This document shows positions 28,161 to 37,283 of a stretch of DNA of 64,000 bases, piece by piece (positions within the stretch are counted from its first letter, which is position 1; each line of letters starts with the position of its first letter). The position numbers and the translations under genes were made by a program. Under the pieces are notes generated by a model. That model saw nothing but the letters and a program-made list of their open reading frames with translations, did not search any database and was not told the DNA's origin. The DNA comes from Acinetobacter piscicola (GTDB lineage Bacteria > Pseudomonadota > Gammaproteobacteria > Pseudomonadales > Moraxellaceae), in contig NZ_NIFO01000004.1 in assembly GCF_002233755.1 (NCBI RefSeq), forward strand, positions 1-64,000, in the 5' to 3' direction.

Positions 28161-28177
28161 TTGGCATGAAAATTGAA
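28161..28177 (+). promoter_or_regulatory. Sigma-54-like promoter of glnK
   Basis: TTGGCATG-AAAA-TTGAA, 40 bases before glnK, fits the sigma-54 consensus YTGGCACG-N4-TTGCW. The GG at 28163 is 12 bases from the -12 pair, as required, but that pair reads GA rather than GC. Nitrogen control of glnK-amtB by NtrC and sigma-54 is common, so placement supports the call. A half palindrome GGTGCAC at about 27984 might be part of an NtrC site. Confidence 0.55.
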
Positions 28178-28196
28178 CATAAAACCTTACTGGTGA

Positions 28197-28556
<360 letters not shown>

Positions 28557-28623
28557 TTTGGCACGAAGTTTGCTGGTTATGTATATAGATACATAATTTA
28601 CAAAATTAGGTTGGGGGATACGA

Positions 28624-30006
28624 ATGAAAAAAATGCTACTAGCGCTCAGCCTGTCTGGCGCACTTCTTGGTGGATCAGTTGCGTGGGCAGAAGAAAATGT
28701 AACTGAGCCTACAACAGCAGTTGCTGTAAGTGATGCTGTAGTCACTGAAACAGTTGCTGCTCCTGAAACAGCACCTGCACCTGTCGCAATGACAGAAGAA
28801 AAACCAAAAGCTGATACAGGTGACACCGCTTGGATTCTCGTTTCTACAGCGCTTGTTTTGCTCATGACGATTCCAGGTTTAGCACTATTCTACGGCGGTA
28901 TGGTTCGTAAGAAAAATGTGCTCAGTACAATGGCGCATAGTTTCTCTGCGGCAGCAATTGTCAGTATTGTGTGGGTGGTTATCGGTTATTCACTGGCTTT
29001 CGGTTCAGGCAATGCCTTTATTGGCGGTTTAGATAAAGTCATGCTTTCAGGGATAACAACAGATGCCTTAAGCGGCACAATTCCTGAAATTTTATTTGTT
29101 ATTTTCCAAATGACTTTTGCGATTATTACTGTTGCGATTATTAGCGGTTCTGTCGCTGATCGTATGAAATTCAGTGCTTGGATTGCGTTCATTACGATTT
29201 GGGTTGTTGTGGTATATGCACCGATTGCTCATTGGGTATGGGGTGGCGGTTGGTTAATGAATGATGGCGCGCTTGATTTTGCAGGCGGTACAGTTGTTCA
29301 TATTAACTCAGGTGTTGCGGGCCTCGTTGCAGCTTATTTACTTGGTAAGCGTATGGGTTTAGGCAAAGAATCTATGGCACCACATAATTTAGCGCTCACT
29401 GTTCTCGGTGCAAGTCTTGTTTGGGTGGGCTGGTTTGGTTTCAATGGTGGTTCGGCGCTTGGAGCAAATGGTTCAGCAGCGTATGCATTGGTTACAACTC
29501 AAATCGCAGCAGCAGCAGCAGCTATTTCTTGGCTAATCGTTGAGAAAATAGTACGTGGCAAAGGTTCTGTATTAGGTGCAGCATCTGGTGCAGTAGCAGG
29601 TTTGGTGGTCATTACTCCAGCAGCAGGCTTCGTCACTGTGGGTGGTGCATTAATCATGGGTTTAATCGGCGGTGTGGTTTGTTTCTGGGGTATTTCAGGC
29701 CTTAAACGTATCCTCAAAGCTGATGATTCTTTAGATGCTTTTGGTTTGCATGGTGTTGGTGGTATCGTTGGTGCAATCTTAACGGCTGTATTTGCAAGTG
29801 AATTCATCATGGGCGATAAAGCGCCAGTAGATATGATGCATCAATTGTGGGTACAAGTTGAAGGTGTATTGGCAACGATTGCATATTCAGCAGTTGTTAC
29901 ATTCATCCTACTTAAACTGATCGATGTTGTGATTGGAATCCGTGTTGAATCTGACGATGAGCGTATGGGTCTAGATTTGAGCCAACATGGTGAACGTATT
30001 GAGTAA
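28624..30006 (+). CDS. amtB: Ammonium transporter AmtB
   Basis: Inner-membrane ammonium channel with 11 helices. The 460 residues begin with a signal peptide ending near SVAWAEE, followed by about 40 residues rich in Ala, Thr, Pro and Val before the first helix (DTAWILVSTALVLLM). Family motifs FYGGMVRKKN, the twin-histidine pore elements (DFAGGTVVHINSG and FGLHGVGGI) and the GlnK-docking loop are present. It is the second gene of the glnK operon. The extended Ala/Pro-rich N-terminus is longer than in E. coli AmtB. It ends at a strong terminator. Confidence 0.97.
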   Translation: MKKMLLALSLSGALLGGSVAWAEENVTEPTTAVAVSDAVVTETVAAPETAPAPVAMTEEKPKADTGDTAWILVSTALVLLMTIPGLALFYGGMVRKKNVLSTMAHSFSAAAIVSIVWVVIGYSLAFGSGNAFIGGLDKVMLSGITTDALSGTIPEILFVIFQMTFAIITVAIISGSVADRMKFSAWIAFITIWVVVVYAPIAHWVWGGGWLMNDGALDFAGGTVVHINSGVAGLVAAYLLGKRMGLGKESMAPHNLALTVLGASLVWVGWFGFNGGSALGANGSAAYALVTTQIAAAAAAISWLIVEKIVRGKGSVLGAASGAVAGLVVITPAAGFVTVGGALIMGLIGGVVCFWGISGLKRILKADDSLDAFGLHGVGGIVGAILTAVFASEFIMGDKAPVDMMHQLWVQVEGVLATIAYSAVVTFILLKLIDVVIGIRVESDDERMGLDLSQHGERIE

Positions 30007-30048
30007 TACAATAACTGTATAATTTAAAACAATAACTATATATTGTGT

Positions 30049-30076
30049 AAAACAGCCCGAATGGGCTGTTTTTTTT
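30049..30076 (+). terminator. Rho-independent terminator of amtB
   Basis: AAAACAGCCC / GGGCTGTTTT stem with GAAT loop followed by T. Perfect 10-bp stem. Confidence 0.93.
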
Positions 30077-30158
30077 CCATATCTTGCGAAATGCTCAACA
30101 AAAACCAGTTTTTTTGCTACACTAGCTGAAATCACGAATTTTGTTCAATTAAACCACT

Positions 30159-30623
30159 ATGCATTGTCCATTTTGCAACGCCGCTGATAGTAAAGTTATC
30201 GATTCGCGCTTGGCAGCGGAAGGCTGTCAGATTCGTCGACGCCGTGAATGTATTAATTGTGGTGAGCGTTTCACGACATTTGAAAGTTATGAAGTGGTCA
30301 TGCCACGTGTAACCAAGTCTGATGGTAAAAATGAACCATTTGACGAAGCAAAACTACGTCGTTCTTTAATGCATGCTTTACAAAAAAGACCTGTGACTCA
30401 AGAACAGATTGAAACTGTATTGAGTGATATTCAATTGCAAATCCGCCGTTTGGGTGAACGAGATGTTCGTTCCAGAACCATTGGCGAGATTGTCATGCAA
30501 GCTTTATTTGCGTTAGACCATGTTGCTTATGTGCGTTTTGCATCAGTTTATCAAGATTTCCAAGATGTAGAAGCATTCAGACATCAAATTGAGCAAATGC
30601 AACATCGTGAGCAAGACCATTAA
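30159..30623 (+). CDS. nrdR: Transcriptional repressor NrdR
   Basis: Zinc-ribbon repressor of ribonucleotide reductase genes, 154 residues. The zinc ribbon uses CPFC at residues 3-6 and CINC at about 31-34, followed by [16 protein letters not shown] and an ATP-cone domain (about 49-139) beginning at [25 protein letters not shown]/dATP binding controls its DNA binding. It begins the nrdR-ribD-methyltransferase-ribE cluster, a common arrangement of nrdR and ribD in proteobacteria. It has no strong ribosome binding site. Confidence 0.98.
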   Translation: MHCPFCNAADSKVIDSRLAAEGCQIRRRRECINCGERFTTFESYEVVMPRVTKSDGKNEPFDEAKLRRSLMHALQKRPVTQEQIETVLSDIQLQIRRLGERDVRSRTIGEIVMQALFALDHVAYVRFASVYQDFQDVEAFRHQIEQMQHREQDH

Positions 30624-30656
30624 TTTATTTTCGAAAAATTATTTATCAGGAATGCT

Positions 30657-31766
30657 ATGTCTGAGTTAAGTCAGAATACGAAGCATGTTGGATCTGATGT
30701 AGATCAATTTTGGATGCGTCAAGCAATTGCTGAAGCTGAGAAAGCGATTTATCGAACCCGTCCTAATCCTGCTGTAGGTTGCGTGATTGTGAAAGAGGGT
30801 GTGATCGTTGGACGTGGTGCAACAGCTCCAGTCGGTGGTCCACATGCTGAAGTTTTTGCGATGAGAGAAGCTGGAGAACAAGCACGTGGTGCAACAGCTT
30901 ATGTCACACTTGAACCTTGCGCACATTATGGACGTACTCCACCTTGTGCAAAGGGATTGGTTGAAGCTGGGGTTGCAAAGGTCGTGATTGCCTGTGCAGA
31001 TCCAAATCCTTTAGTTGCAGGGAAGGGTGTACAAATACTGCAAGACGCTGGTATTGAAGTGATTACAGCTGTTTGTACAGCTGAAGCTGAAATGCAAAAT
31101 AAAGGCTTTTTAAAAGCCATGGCAACGGGCATGCCTTATGTACGTTTAAAAGTTGCATCGAGTTTAGATGGCCGTACTGCGATGGCTTCTGGTGAATCGA
31201 AATGGATCACTGGTACAGAAGCACGACAGGATGTGCAACATTGGCGAGCAATTTCAGGGGCTGTGATTACAGGTATTGATACTGTTTTGGCAGATGATCC
31301 TCAATTAAATGTGCGTGCCTTGCTAAATATTGACCTTGAAAATATTGTTCAGCCAAAACGTATTATTTTGGATCGTCAGGGACGTTTGCCTTTAACTGCA
31401 CAGATTTTACAGCAACCTGAAACAGTGATGGTCATGGGGCCATTTCGTCAGGAACTTGCAGATTTAGGCGTGGTACAATTAGCCGTACAATCTTTAAAAG
31501 ATTTGCTTGCGACTTTAAAAGATTTGCAAATTTATGATGTGTTGGTTGAAGCAGGTGCAACATTATCAACTGCATTTTTGCAGGAAAGCTTAGTTGATGA
31601 AATGATCAGCTATGTCGCACCTACTTTTTTAGGACAATCAGCACGTGCCATGTTCAATGCAGAATTTGAATCTATGGCACAACAACTTCGTTTTAAGCTT
31701 ATTGACGTCATCCAAGTGGGTGATGACATTCGTTTAAGACTCATCCCTTCTCAAGAGTCAGTATGA
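30657..31766 (+). CDS. ribD: Bifunctional pyrimidine deaminase/reductase RibD
   Basis: Carries out two early riboflavin steps: deamination of the pyrimidine intermediate, then reduction of its ribose side chain. The 369 residues show the zinc deaminase motifs HAEVFAM and PCAHYGRTPPC in the first third, and the reductase domain from about residue 155, starting at YVRLKVASSLDGRTA. AGGA lies before the ATG. It starts 33 bases after nrdR and overlaps the next gene by four bases (ATGA), so translational coupling is likely. Confidence 0.97.
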   Translation: MSELSQNTKHVGSDVDQFWMRQAIAEAEKAIYRTRPNPAVGCVIVKEGVIVGRGATAPVGGPHAEVFAMREAGEQARGATAYVTLEPCAHYGRTPPCAKGLVEAGVAKVVIACADPNPLVAGKGVQILQDAGIEVITAVCTAEAEMQNKGFLKAMATGMPYVRLKVASSLDGRTAMASGESKWITGTEARQDVQHWRAISGAVITGIDTVLADDPQLNVRALLNIDLENIVQPKRIILDRQGRLPLTAQILQQPETVMVMGPFRQELADLGVVQLAVQSLKDLLATLKDLQIYDVLVEAGATLSTAFLQESLVDEMISYVAPTFLGQSARAMFNAEFESMAQQLRFKLIDVIQVGDDIRLRLIPSQESV

Positions 31767-33067
31767 ATTCAGAGTCACCATCATCGGTTTATCACAAGCG
31801 TCGCCATGCTGCACGTACAACAGATGAATATCTTTTTCATCAGCTTGTTCCTTATTTGGGAAACAAGCGTCGTTTGTTACATCTGATTCTTGAAGCACTT
31901 GAAATTACAGGAACATTAAATACAGGCAGTAAACGTGCACCAATTTTTGCAGACTTTTTTGCAGGCAGTGGTGTGGTTTCACGTTTGGCACGTCAAAATG
32001 GTTATCGCGTGATTGCCAATGATTGGGAGCCGTATAGTCATGCACTGAATCATGCGATTCTTGCATGTACAGATGCACCAGCATTTAAAGAACTCGGTGG
32101 CTATCAAAAAGCCATTGATTATCTAAACCGATTACCTGAAGTTAAGGGTTGGGTGACGCATAACCTTTGCCCACGCAATGATGAAATTTATGATCCTGCT
32201 CGTGATCGTTTGTTTTTTAAACGTCGTAATGGCATGCGTATCGATGCAATTCGTCAGCAAATTGCGACATGGCAAGCACAGGGCGCAATTGATGATGTGG
32301 AAATGAGTGCTTTACTTGCACCATTGCTTTATTCAGCAAGTTTTGTCAGTAATACCAGTGGGGTATTCAAAAGCTTTCATCATGGTTGGGGCGGTAAAAC
32401 TCAAACTGCTTTAGAACGAATTGAGTCTTTATTGTGGCTCACACCGAGTCGCTTTAGTGAAGTGGGTGACAATAAGCAAAAGACGCCCATGGCTGAAATG
32501 TGGTGTGTGGATGCACAGCACCTAGCCAATCAAATGAGTGGCTTTGAGGTTGATGTAGCCTATTTAGATCCACCGTACAATCAACATGCTTATAGTAGTA
32601 ATTATCATGTGCTCAACTCTTTAACGCTTTGGGATCAAGTCGATTTACCGACACCAGATACCAAAGGTTTTAAAAGCGGGATTGATCGTGCATGGCGAAA
32701 AGAGCGTCCAAGTCCTTATAATTCATCGAAATATGCGCAAGAAGCATACGAAAAATTGTTGGAAACCATCAACGCGCGCTATATCCTGACCAGTTATTCA
32801 ACCGATGGAAATATTGAAGCCAAAGATTTATTGGCTGCCAATTTAAAACGAGGCAAAGTCACGTTATTGACGCAGGATGTACCTCGTTATCGTGTTAGTA
32901 AGCAACGCCAATCTGAACGAGCGCGTGTACTTGAGTTTATTGTCATTACGGATACACATGCCAAATCAGGGCCACCATTGCGTCAGTTATTGGGGCAGCT
33001 TTATCATTTTGCAGAATTAGGTGGCGTTGATACTTCTGGGGTAAGCACTCAACTGGTGCTTTGGTAA
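31763..33067 (+). CDS. DNA adenine N6-methyltransferase (AamA-like)
   Basis: Predicted site-specific adenine methyltransferase of 434 residues with the D12-class order. The SAM motif is ADFFAGSGVVSR near residue 70, preceded by the conserved YLGNKRRLL. The catalytic motif DPPY is in YLDPPYNQHAYSSNYHV near residue 270. No restriction gene is adjacent, so it is an orphan enzyme. The start overlaps ribD, which makes it part of the riboflavin gene cluster. I recall that A. baumannii has an adenine methyltransferase in this position, called AamA and linked to surface motility, but I cannot verify orthology or the recognition site here. Confidence 0.88.
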   Translation: MNSESPSSVYHKRRHAARTTDEYLFHQLVPYLGNKRRLLHLILEALEITGTLNTGSKRAPIFADFFAGSGVVSRLARQNGYRVIANDWEPYSHALNHAILACTDAPAFKELGGYQKAIDYLNRLPEVKGWVTHNLCPRNDEIYDPARDRLFFKRRNGMRIDAIRQQIATWQAQGAIDDVEMSALLAPLLYSASFVSNTSGVFKSFHHGWGGKTQTALERIESLLWLTPSRFSEVGDNKQKTPMAEMWCVDAQHLANQMSGFEVDVAYLDPPYNQHAYSSNYHVLNSLTLWDQVDLPTPDTKGFKSGIDRAWRKERPSPYNSSKYAQEAYEKLLETINARYILTSYSTDGNIEAKDLLAANLKRGKVTLLTQDVPRYRVSKQRQSERARVLEFIVITDTHAKSGPPLRQLLGQLYHFAELGGVDTSGVSTQLVLW

Positions 33068-33123
33068 GCCCTTTAAAAAATACAGAATGGCACAACATAG
33101 TAGATAGAGAATTTGGTTTGAAT

Positions 33124-33139
33124 CCCTCATTCATTGAGG
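33124..33139 (+). other. Small hairpin before ribE
   Basis: CCTCA / TGAGG five-bp stem about 15 bases before the ribE start, in the leader. No FMN riboswitch sequence is present. It may have no role. Confidence 0.3.
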
Positions 33140-33154
33140 TAGTAGGATAAAAAT

Positions 33155-33814
33155 ATGTTCACAGGCATTATTGAAAGTTTAGGAAAGGTTGAAAGTTTGC
33201 AAAGTGTCGGTGGCGACGTACGTTTACGTATTCATACCGATTTAGATATGTCTGATGTACATTTGGGTGATTCGATTGCCACCAATGGTATCTGCCTTAC
33301 TGTTATTGAATGGGGGGATCACTGGTATGCAGCTGATGTTTCTCGTGAAAGTTTAAATCGAACCACTTTAGAAAATTGGAAAGTGGGGCAGCCAGTGAAT
33401 GTAGAAAAAGCCATGCTACCTACGACACGCTTTGGTGGACATATTGTGAGTGGCCATGTCGATGCTGTTGGTGAAATTACTGTTGTTCGTTCAGATGCTC
33501 GCTCAATTTATTATGAAGTGACAGCACCAGCAGAGATTGCTAAATATTTAGCTGAAAAAGGCTCTGTGACTGTAGATGGAATCAGCCTGACGATTAACCA
33601 TTTGCGTGGTAGCGTTTTAAGCTTAAATTTAATTCCTCATACAGCTGAACGAACCAATATTGGAACGTGGAAAGTCGGTTCTAAAGTCAATTTAGAAGTT
33701 GATGTATTGGCGCGTTATATTGAGCGCTTATTGCTAGGTGATAAAGCTGCGGAACAAAAAACTGAATCAAAATTAAGCATGGAATTTTTGGCTGCAAATG
33801 GCTTTCTAAAGTAA
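33155..33814 (+). CDS. ribE: Riboflavin synthase alpha subunit
   Basis: Catalyses dismutation of two 6,7-dimethyl-8-ribityllumazine molecules into riboflavin. The 219 residues begin MFTGIIESLGKV and contain two lumazine-binding repeats: the first around residues 1-97 with the SIATNGICLTV motif, the second around 98-200 with GSVTVDGISLTI. AGGATAAAAAT precedes the ATG. It is last in the nrdR-ribD-methyltransferase-ribE cluster, 87 bases after the methyltransferase, and ends at a terminator. The other riboflavin genes are not in this window. Confidence 0.97.
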   Translation: MFTGIIESLGKVESLQSVGGDVRLRIHTDLDMSDVHLGDSIATNGICLTVIEWGDHWYAADVSRESLNRTTLENWKVGQPVNVEKAMLPTTRFGGHIVSGHVDAVGEITVVRSDARSIYYEVTAPAEIAKYLAEKGSVTVDGISLTINHLRGSVLSLNLIPHTAERTNIGTWKVGSKVNLEVDVLARYIERLLLGDKAAEQKTESKLSMEFLAANGFLK

Positions 33815-33833
33815 TATGCACTGAATATATGAA

Positions 33834-33862
33834 GAAAAAACCTAATCTATTTAGGTTTTTTT
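33834..33862 (+). terminator. Rho-independent terminator of ribE
   Basis: AAAAAACCTAA / TTAGGTTTTTT stem with five-base loop; ends the riboflavin cluster. The downstream DedA frame reads through it if a longer start is assumed, another reason for choosing the later start. Confidence 0.85.
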
Positions 33863-33923
33863 GCATTTATATCGTCAAATTAGACTAATATATTACAAAT
33901 GCTTCATCGAAGAGAGTTGTGTA

Positions 33924-34469
33924 TTGCTTGATTTTTTACTGCATTTAGAACAATTATTGCCCACGCTACTAGAAAATTATGGGCTTTGGATCTATGCAAT
34001 TCTGTTTTTGATTATTTTTGCAGAAACAGGTTCCGTATTTATGTTTTTTTTACCGGGTGACAGTTTGCTGATCGCCATTGGTGCTTTGTGTTCTACGGCC
34101 GAGTCTGTACATTTACATTATATGGGGGTACTTTTATTTATTGCCTCTGTATTAGGTTATATCGTCAATTACTATACAGGTCGTGTTCTGGGGTTTAAAT
34201 TTTTCCATGCACACTCCCGTTGGTTTAAGCCTGAATATGTTAAAAAAACCAATCATTATTTTGTGAAACATGGTGGAAAAACTATTCTTGTTGCTCGTTT
34301 TGTACCTTTTGTGCGTTCTTTTGCGCCATTTGCCGCAGGTGCAGGGCATATGAAAATGCCTGTATTTATGTTGTATAACATCTTAGGTGGCTGGGTTTGG
34401 ATTGCCTTATTACTTGGGATGGGCTATGGGGCAGGTAATTTACTTTCTTTACTGATCGCTTGGTTATAG
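33924..34469 (+). CDS. DedA family membrane protein
   Basis: Inner-membrane protein of 181 residues in the DedA/SNARE-associated family, thought to act as a lipid scramblase or flippase, including undecaprenyl phosphate. Key motifs are ETGSVFMFFLPGDSLLIAIGAL in the first third and FVPFVRSFAPFAAGAG with the conserved phenylalanine-proline-arginine segment later. I choose a TTG start at 33924 with GAGAG seven bases before it; an upstream start at 33861 would lie inside the terminator. Its substrate is not certain. A terminator follows immediately. Confidence 0.88.
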   Translation: MLDFLLHLEQLLPTLLENYGLWIYAILFLIIFAETGSVFMFFLPGDSLLIAIGALCSTAESVHLHYMGVLLFIASVLGYIVNYYTGRVLGFKFFHAHSRWFKPEYVKKTNHYFVKHGGKTILVARFVPFVRSFAPFAAGAGHMKMPVFMLYNILGGWVWIALLLGMGYGAGNLLSLLIAWL

Positions 34470-34486
34470 ATTTTACTCATGCGTTT

Positions 34487-34512
34487 AAAAAAGCCCTAAT
34501 TGGGCTTTTTTT
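34487..34512 (+). terminator. Rho-independent terminator of the DedA gene
   Basis: AGCCC / GGGCT stem with flanking A and T runs. Usable from both strands, so it may also end the convergent coiled-coil gene. Confidence 0.88.
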
Positions 34513-34607
34513 GGCAGTCATACACGTATTTTACCCATGTTTAGAGACGTTTACTCAAAGCTTAGTTGAATTATCTCAAAATATCTTAGGATGAAAATGG
34601 CAATGCT

Positions 34608-35234
34608 TTATTCTTTTTCAGCTGAAAAGTTAGAATTAGCTAAAATGTATTCAATTTCTTCTTTAGCTGCAGATTCTAGTTTAGAACGGAAAGCATTTAC
34701 AGTTTGCTCAATCAGTGTTTCAGCTTCAAGTTCAAGTCTTAAACGTACACTTTCTAATTCAGAAGTGATTTGACGATCATCAATTCTAAATTGACCACTG
34801 GCATAGTCGATAGCGGATACATCTGGGTTTTTTGTGTATTTTTCACTATATTCAGAAATTTCAACATCAATATGTTGTCGCAGATTTTGCAATGTAAGTT
34901 GTTGATCTTTAAACTGTTGAATTTCATCTTGCTGTAATTGTTGATTATAAGCATCTTGTTGTGCACGTTTTTCGGCTAACGCTTTTTCCAATGCCAACTG
35001 TTTGCGAATACGTGCTTCTTCAATGAGTTGTGCTTTTAAATCGGCATAGGCTTGCTCAACTTTAAGTTGTGCAATTTGCATTTGGCGCTGATCATTATTG
35101 AGCCAATTTTGTATGTCTGTTACAGGACTTAAAAGGTCACAGATGCGATTGAGGTCATCGACAAAAGTTTGGCGCACGGTTTCAGGCGTGTCCAACCAAC
35201 GCTTTTTAAAATCTTGACCGACATTTAATGCCAC
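34608..35234 (-). CDS. Coiled-coil protein of unknown function
   Basis: Not recognised. The 208 residues are mostly helical and charged, with long coiled-coil-forming stretches between about residues 45 and 125 (repeated Gln/Lys/Glu heptads) and again after 150. There is no signal peptide or membrane segment, so it should be cytoplasmic. Two GTG codons are possible starts, three bases apart; the second is seven bases from GGAG and is preferred. It follows holC by 39 bases on the same strand, so it is likely the third gene of the pepA-holC operon. It could be a structural or scaffold protein. Confidence 0.7.
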   Translation of the reverse strand: MALNVGQDFKKRWLDTPETVRQTFVDDLNRICDLLSPVTDIQNWLNNDQRQMQIAQLKVEQAYADLKAQLIEEARIRKQLALEKALAEKRAQQDAYNQQLQQDEIQQFKDQQLTLQNLRQHIDVEISEYSEKYTKNPDVSAIDYASGQFRIDDRQITSELESVRLRLELEAETLIEQTVNAFRSKLESAAKEEIEYILANSNFSAEKE

Positions 35235-35273
35235 CACGCATCTCCTTTGTTTTTAGGTATGAATATCAATAAA

Positions 35274-35699
35274 TTAGAGTTTGAAGGTTTGAGGTGTAAT
35301 GCTCATTCGCCGATACGCTTTGTACTTTTCACGACCAATTTGCTTTGCAGACTCATCATTTTCAACAATTTCTATAATGTGACTAAATTGTGTCACTTGT
35401 TCAAGGGGTTGATTGTTAAAATTAAACACAATCCATTCAACTGTACTTGATCCTGCTTGTGCTAAGGGTAATTGTGCTGAAATACAAATAGGAGCATGAG
35501 TTTGGTCAATACCATGGGCTAAAAAGCTTGTTGGATCAAAGCTCCATAAGTGGTCATCGAGTTGTTGTTGCAATTCAGGATCTGGGCAATGCAGCCAAAT
35601 TTTAGCTGCATTTCGTAAAATTTTACGACATAAACGACAGGCACTTTCAACCTGCCGTTCAGGGCTTTTTTCAAACAGATAAAAGCTAATTTTAGCCAT
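35274..35699 (-). CDS. holC: DNA polymerase III chi subunit
   Basis: Chi links the clamp loader to single-strand binding protein in the replisome. The 141 residues start [12 protein letters not shown] and contain the family's [12 protein letters not shown] segment and the conserved [12 protein letters not shown] motif. The ATG at 35699 overlaps the pepA stop by eight bases, which indicates translational coupling and is the common pepA-holC arrangement. A longer open start within pepA is unlikely. Confidence 0.95.
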   Translation of the reverse strand: MAKISFYLFEKSPERQVESACRLCRKILRNAAKIWLHCPDPELQQQLDDHLWSFDPTSFLAHGIDQTHAPICISAQLPLAQAGSSTVEWIVFNFNNQPLEQVTQFSHIIEIVENDESAKQIGREKYKAYRRMSITPQTFKL

Positions 35700-37140
35700 T
35701 TGATTGCGCGCGTTTAGCAATAAATTGCATTAACAATGGAACTGGACGACCTGTTGCACCTTTATTTGCACCTGAGTTCCAAGCCGTGCCTGCAATATCT
35801 AAATGTGCCCAACGGTAATCACGTGTAAAGCGCTGTAAGAAACACGCTGCTGTAACTGCGCCAGCTTTAGGTCCACCAATATTGGCAATATCTGCGAATG
35901 GCGTATCAAGCTGTTCTTGATAATCCTCATACACAGGCATACGCCATACACGGTCAAAAGAAGTATGACCTGCTGCAATAATTTCTTCAGCTAATTCATC
36001 ATCTGGTGTGAATAATCCAGAAACTACAGAACCTAAAGCAATCACACATGCACCTGTCAATGTTGCTACATCAATCACCAATGCTGGATTGAAACGTTTG
36101 ATATAAGTCAAAGTGTCGCACAGGACTAAACGACCTTCTGCATCAGTATTTAAAATTTCAACAGTCTGTCCACTCATCGTTGTGACAATATCACCCGGAC
36201 GAGTTGCATGACCTGAAGGCATATTTTCCGCAGCAGCAATTGTACCCACAACATGGATTGGTAGTTTTGCTTCACACAATGCGCGAATTGTACCCAACAC
36301 TGAGGCCGCGCCACACATATCGAATTTCATTTCGTCCATGCCTGCGCCTGGTTTTAATGAAATACCACCTGTGTCGAATGTTACACCTTTACCAACAAGA
36401 ACAATCGGTGCTTGATCAGCGTTGGCTTTATATTCTAGGGTAATGATGCGACCTGGGCGATCTGAACCTTTGCTCACAGCAAGGAAAGCATTCATACCTA
36501 AATTAGCCATCTCAGGCTCTTCAAGAACAGTTACTTTTAATAAGTCTGGAAATTCAGCAGCAAGTGCATGAGCTTGTTCAGCCAAATATTCTGGAAAACA
36601 AATATTGCCAGGACAGTTTCCAAGATCACGTGCTAAATTTTGTCCGTTTTGGACTGCTTCAACAAAGCTTAATTGTTCATTGGTCAATGTTGATTGATTT
36701 GCAATAAATTCAATACTTTCTAAACTAAATTCATTTTTCTTAGATTTAAACTCATCGTAACCATAAGCCACTTGAGTAATGCTTAAAGCAAATAAATAAT
36801 GGAACTCAACTGGAATAGCTGAGATATCGATACTGATTTGTTTGGATTTTTTTTGTGAAGCTTTGATAACTGTTTGTGCGATTTTTGCTAATTTCGCTGC
36901 CGTTATTTCAGAGGCTTTATCGATACCCACTAAAGTACATTGTGCAATTTGAGTCAGTTTTCCGATGAGTGGTAATGTCTCATTGAAACTTGCTTTGTAG
37001 TCTATTGCTTTGGTTAATGAATCTAGATCATTGATTTTATATACTTCTTGAGCTATTTTCGGGTTTTCAGAATCCACCAAAATAAACAACGATTGGCTAG
37101 ATGTAGGCGTTGAAAACGATGGGTTTATTGTAAGTTTCAT
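35692..37140 (-). CDS. pepA: Leucyl (cytosol) aminopeptidase
   Basis: M17 metallo-aminopeptidase of 482 residues that removes N-terminal residues from peptides; in E. coli it also aids XerC/D site-specific recombination. The catalytic motif NTDAEGRL and the metal-binding region [16 protein letters not shown] are complete. The N-terminal domain is diverged, as is usual. It is the first gene of the pepA-holC-coiled-coil operon and is divergent from lptF, separated by 143 bases. Confidence 0.98.
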   Translation of the reverse strand: MKLTINPSFSTPTSSQSLFILVDSENPKIAQEVYKINDLDSLTKAIDYKASFNETLPLIGKLTQIAQCTLVGIDKASEITAAKLAKIAQTVIKASQKKSKQISIDISAIPVEFHYLFALSITQVAYGYDEFKSKKNEFSLESIEFIANQSTLTNEQLSFVEAVQNGQNLARDLGNCPGNICFPEYLAEQAHALAAEFPDLLKVTVLEEPEMANLGMNAFLAVSKGSDRPGRIITLEYKANADQAPIVLVGKGVTFDTGGISLKPGAGMDEMKFDMCGAASVLGTIRALCEAKLPIHVVGTIAAAENMPSGHATRPGDIVTTMSGQTVEILNTDAEGRLVLCDTLTYIKRFNPALVIDVATLTGACVIALGSVVSGLFTPDDELAEEIIAAGHTSFDRVWRMPVYEDYQEQLDTPFADIANIGGPKAGAVTAACFLQRFTRDYRWAHLDIAGTAWNSGANKGATGRPVPLLMQFIAKRAQSNG

Positions 37141-37283
37141 ATGCTGTATTTGTGCCTTTTTAACGTTTCACTTCATTAAACCATTGAACCACTTCCAATG
37201 GTAGAATTTCAATGTGGTTTTATATTTTTAACTTCGGGTAAACTAGTACTACTTCACGATTTACTCTTATTTGGAAGATTAAT

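Noticed and set aside
29510..29530. GCA repeat in amtB as a possible slippage tract
   Set aside because: A run of about five alanine codons in a conserved helix; repeat unit is a codon, so slippage would not shift the frame.
33109..33150. Possible tRNA fragment or FMN riboswitch before ribE
   Set aside because: A sequence like a T-arm (GGTTTGAATCC) is present but no cloverleaf can be drawn, and the conserved RFN core is absent.
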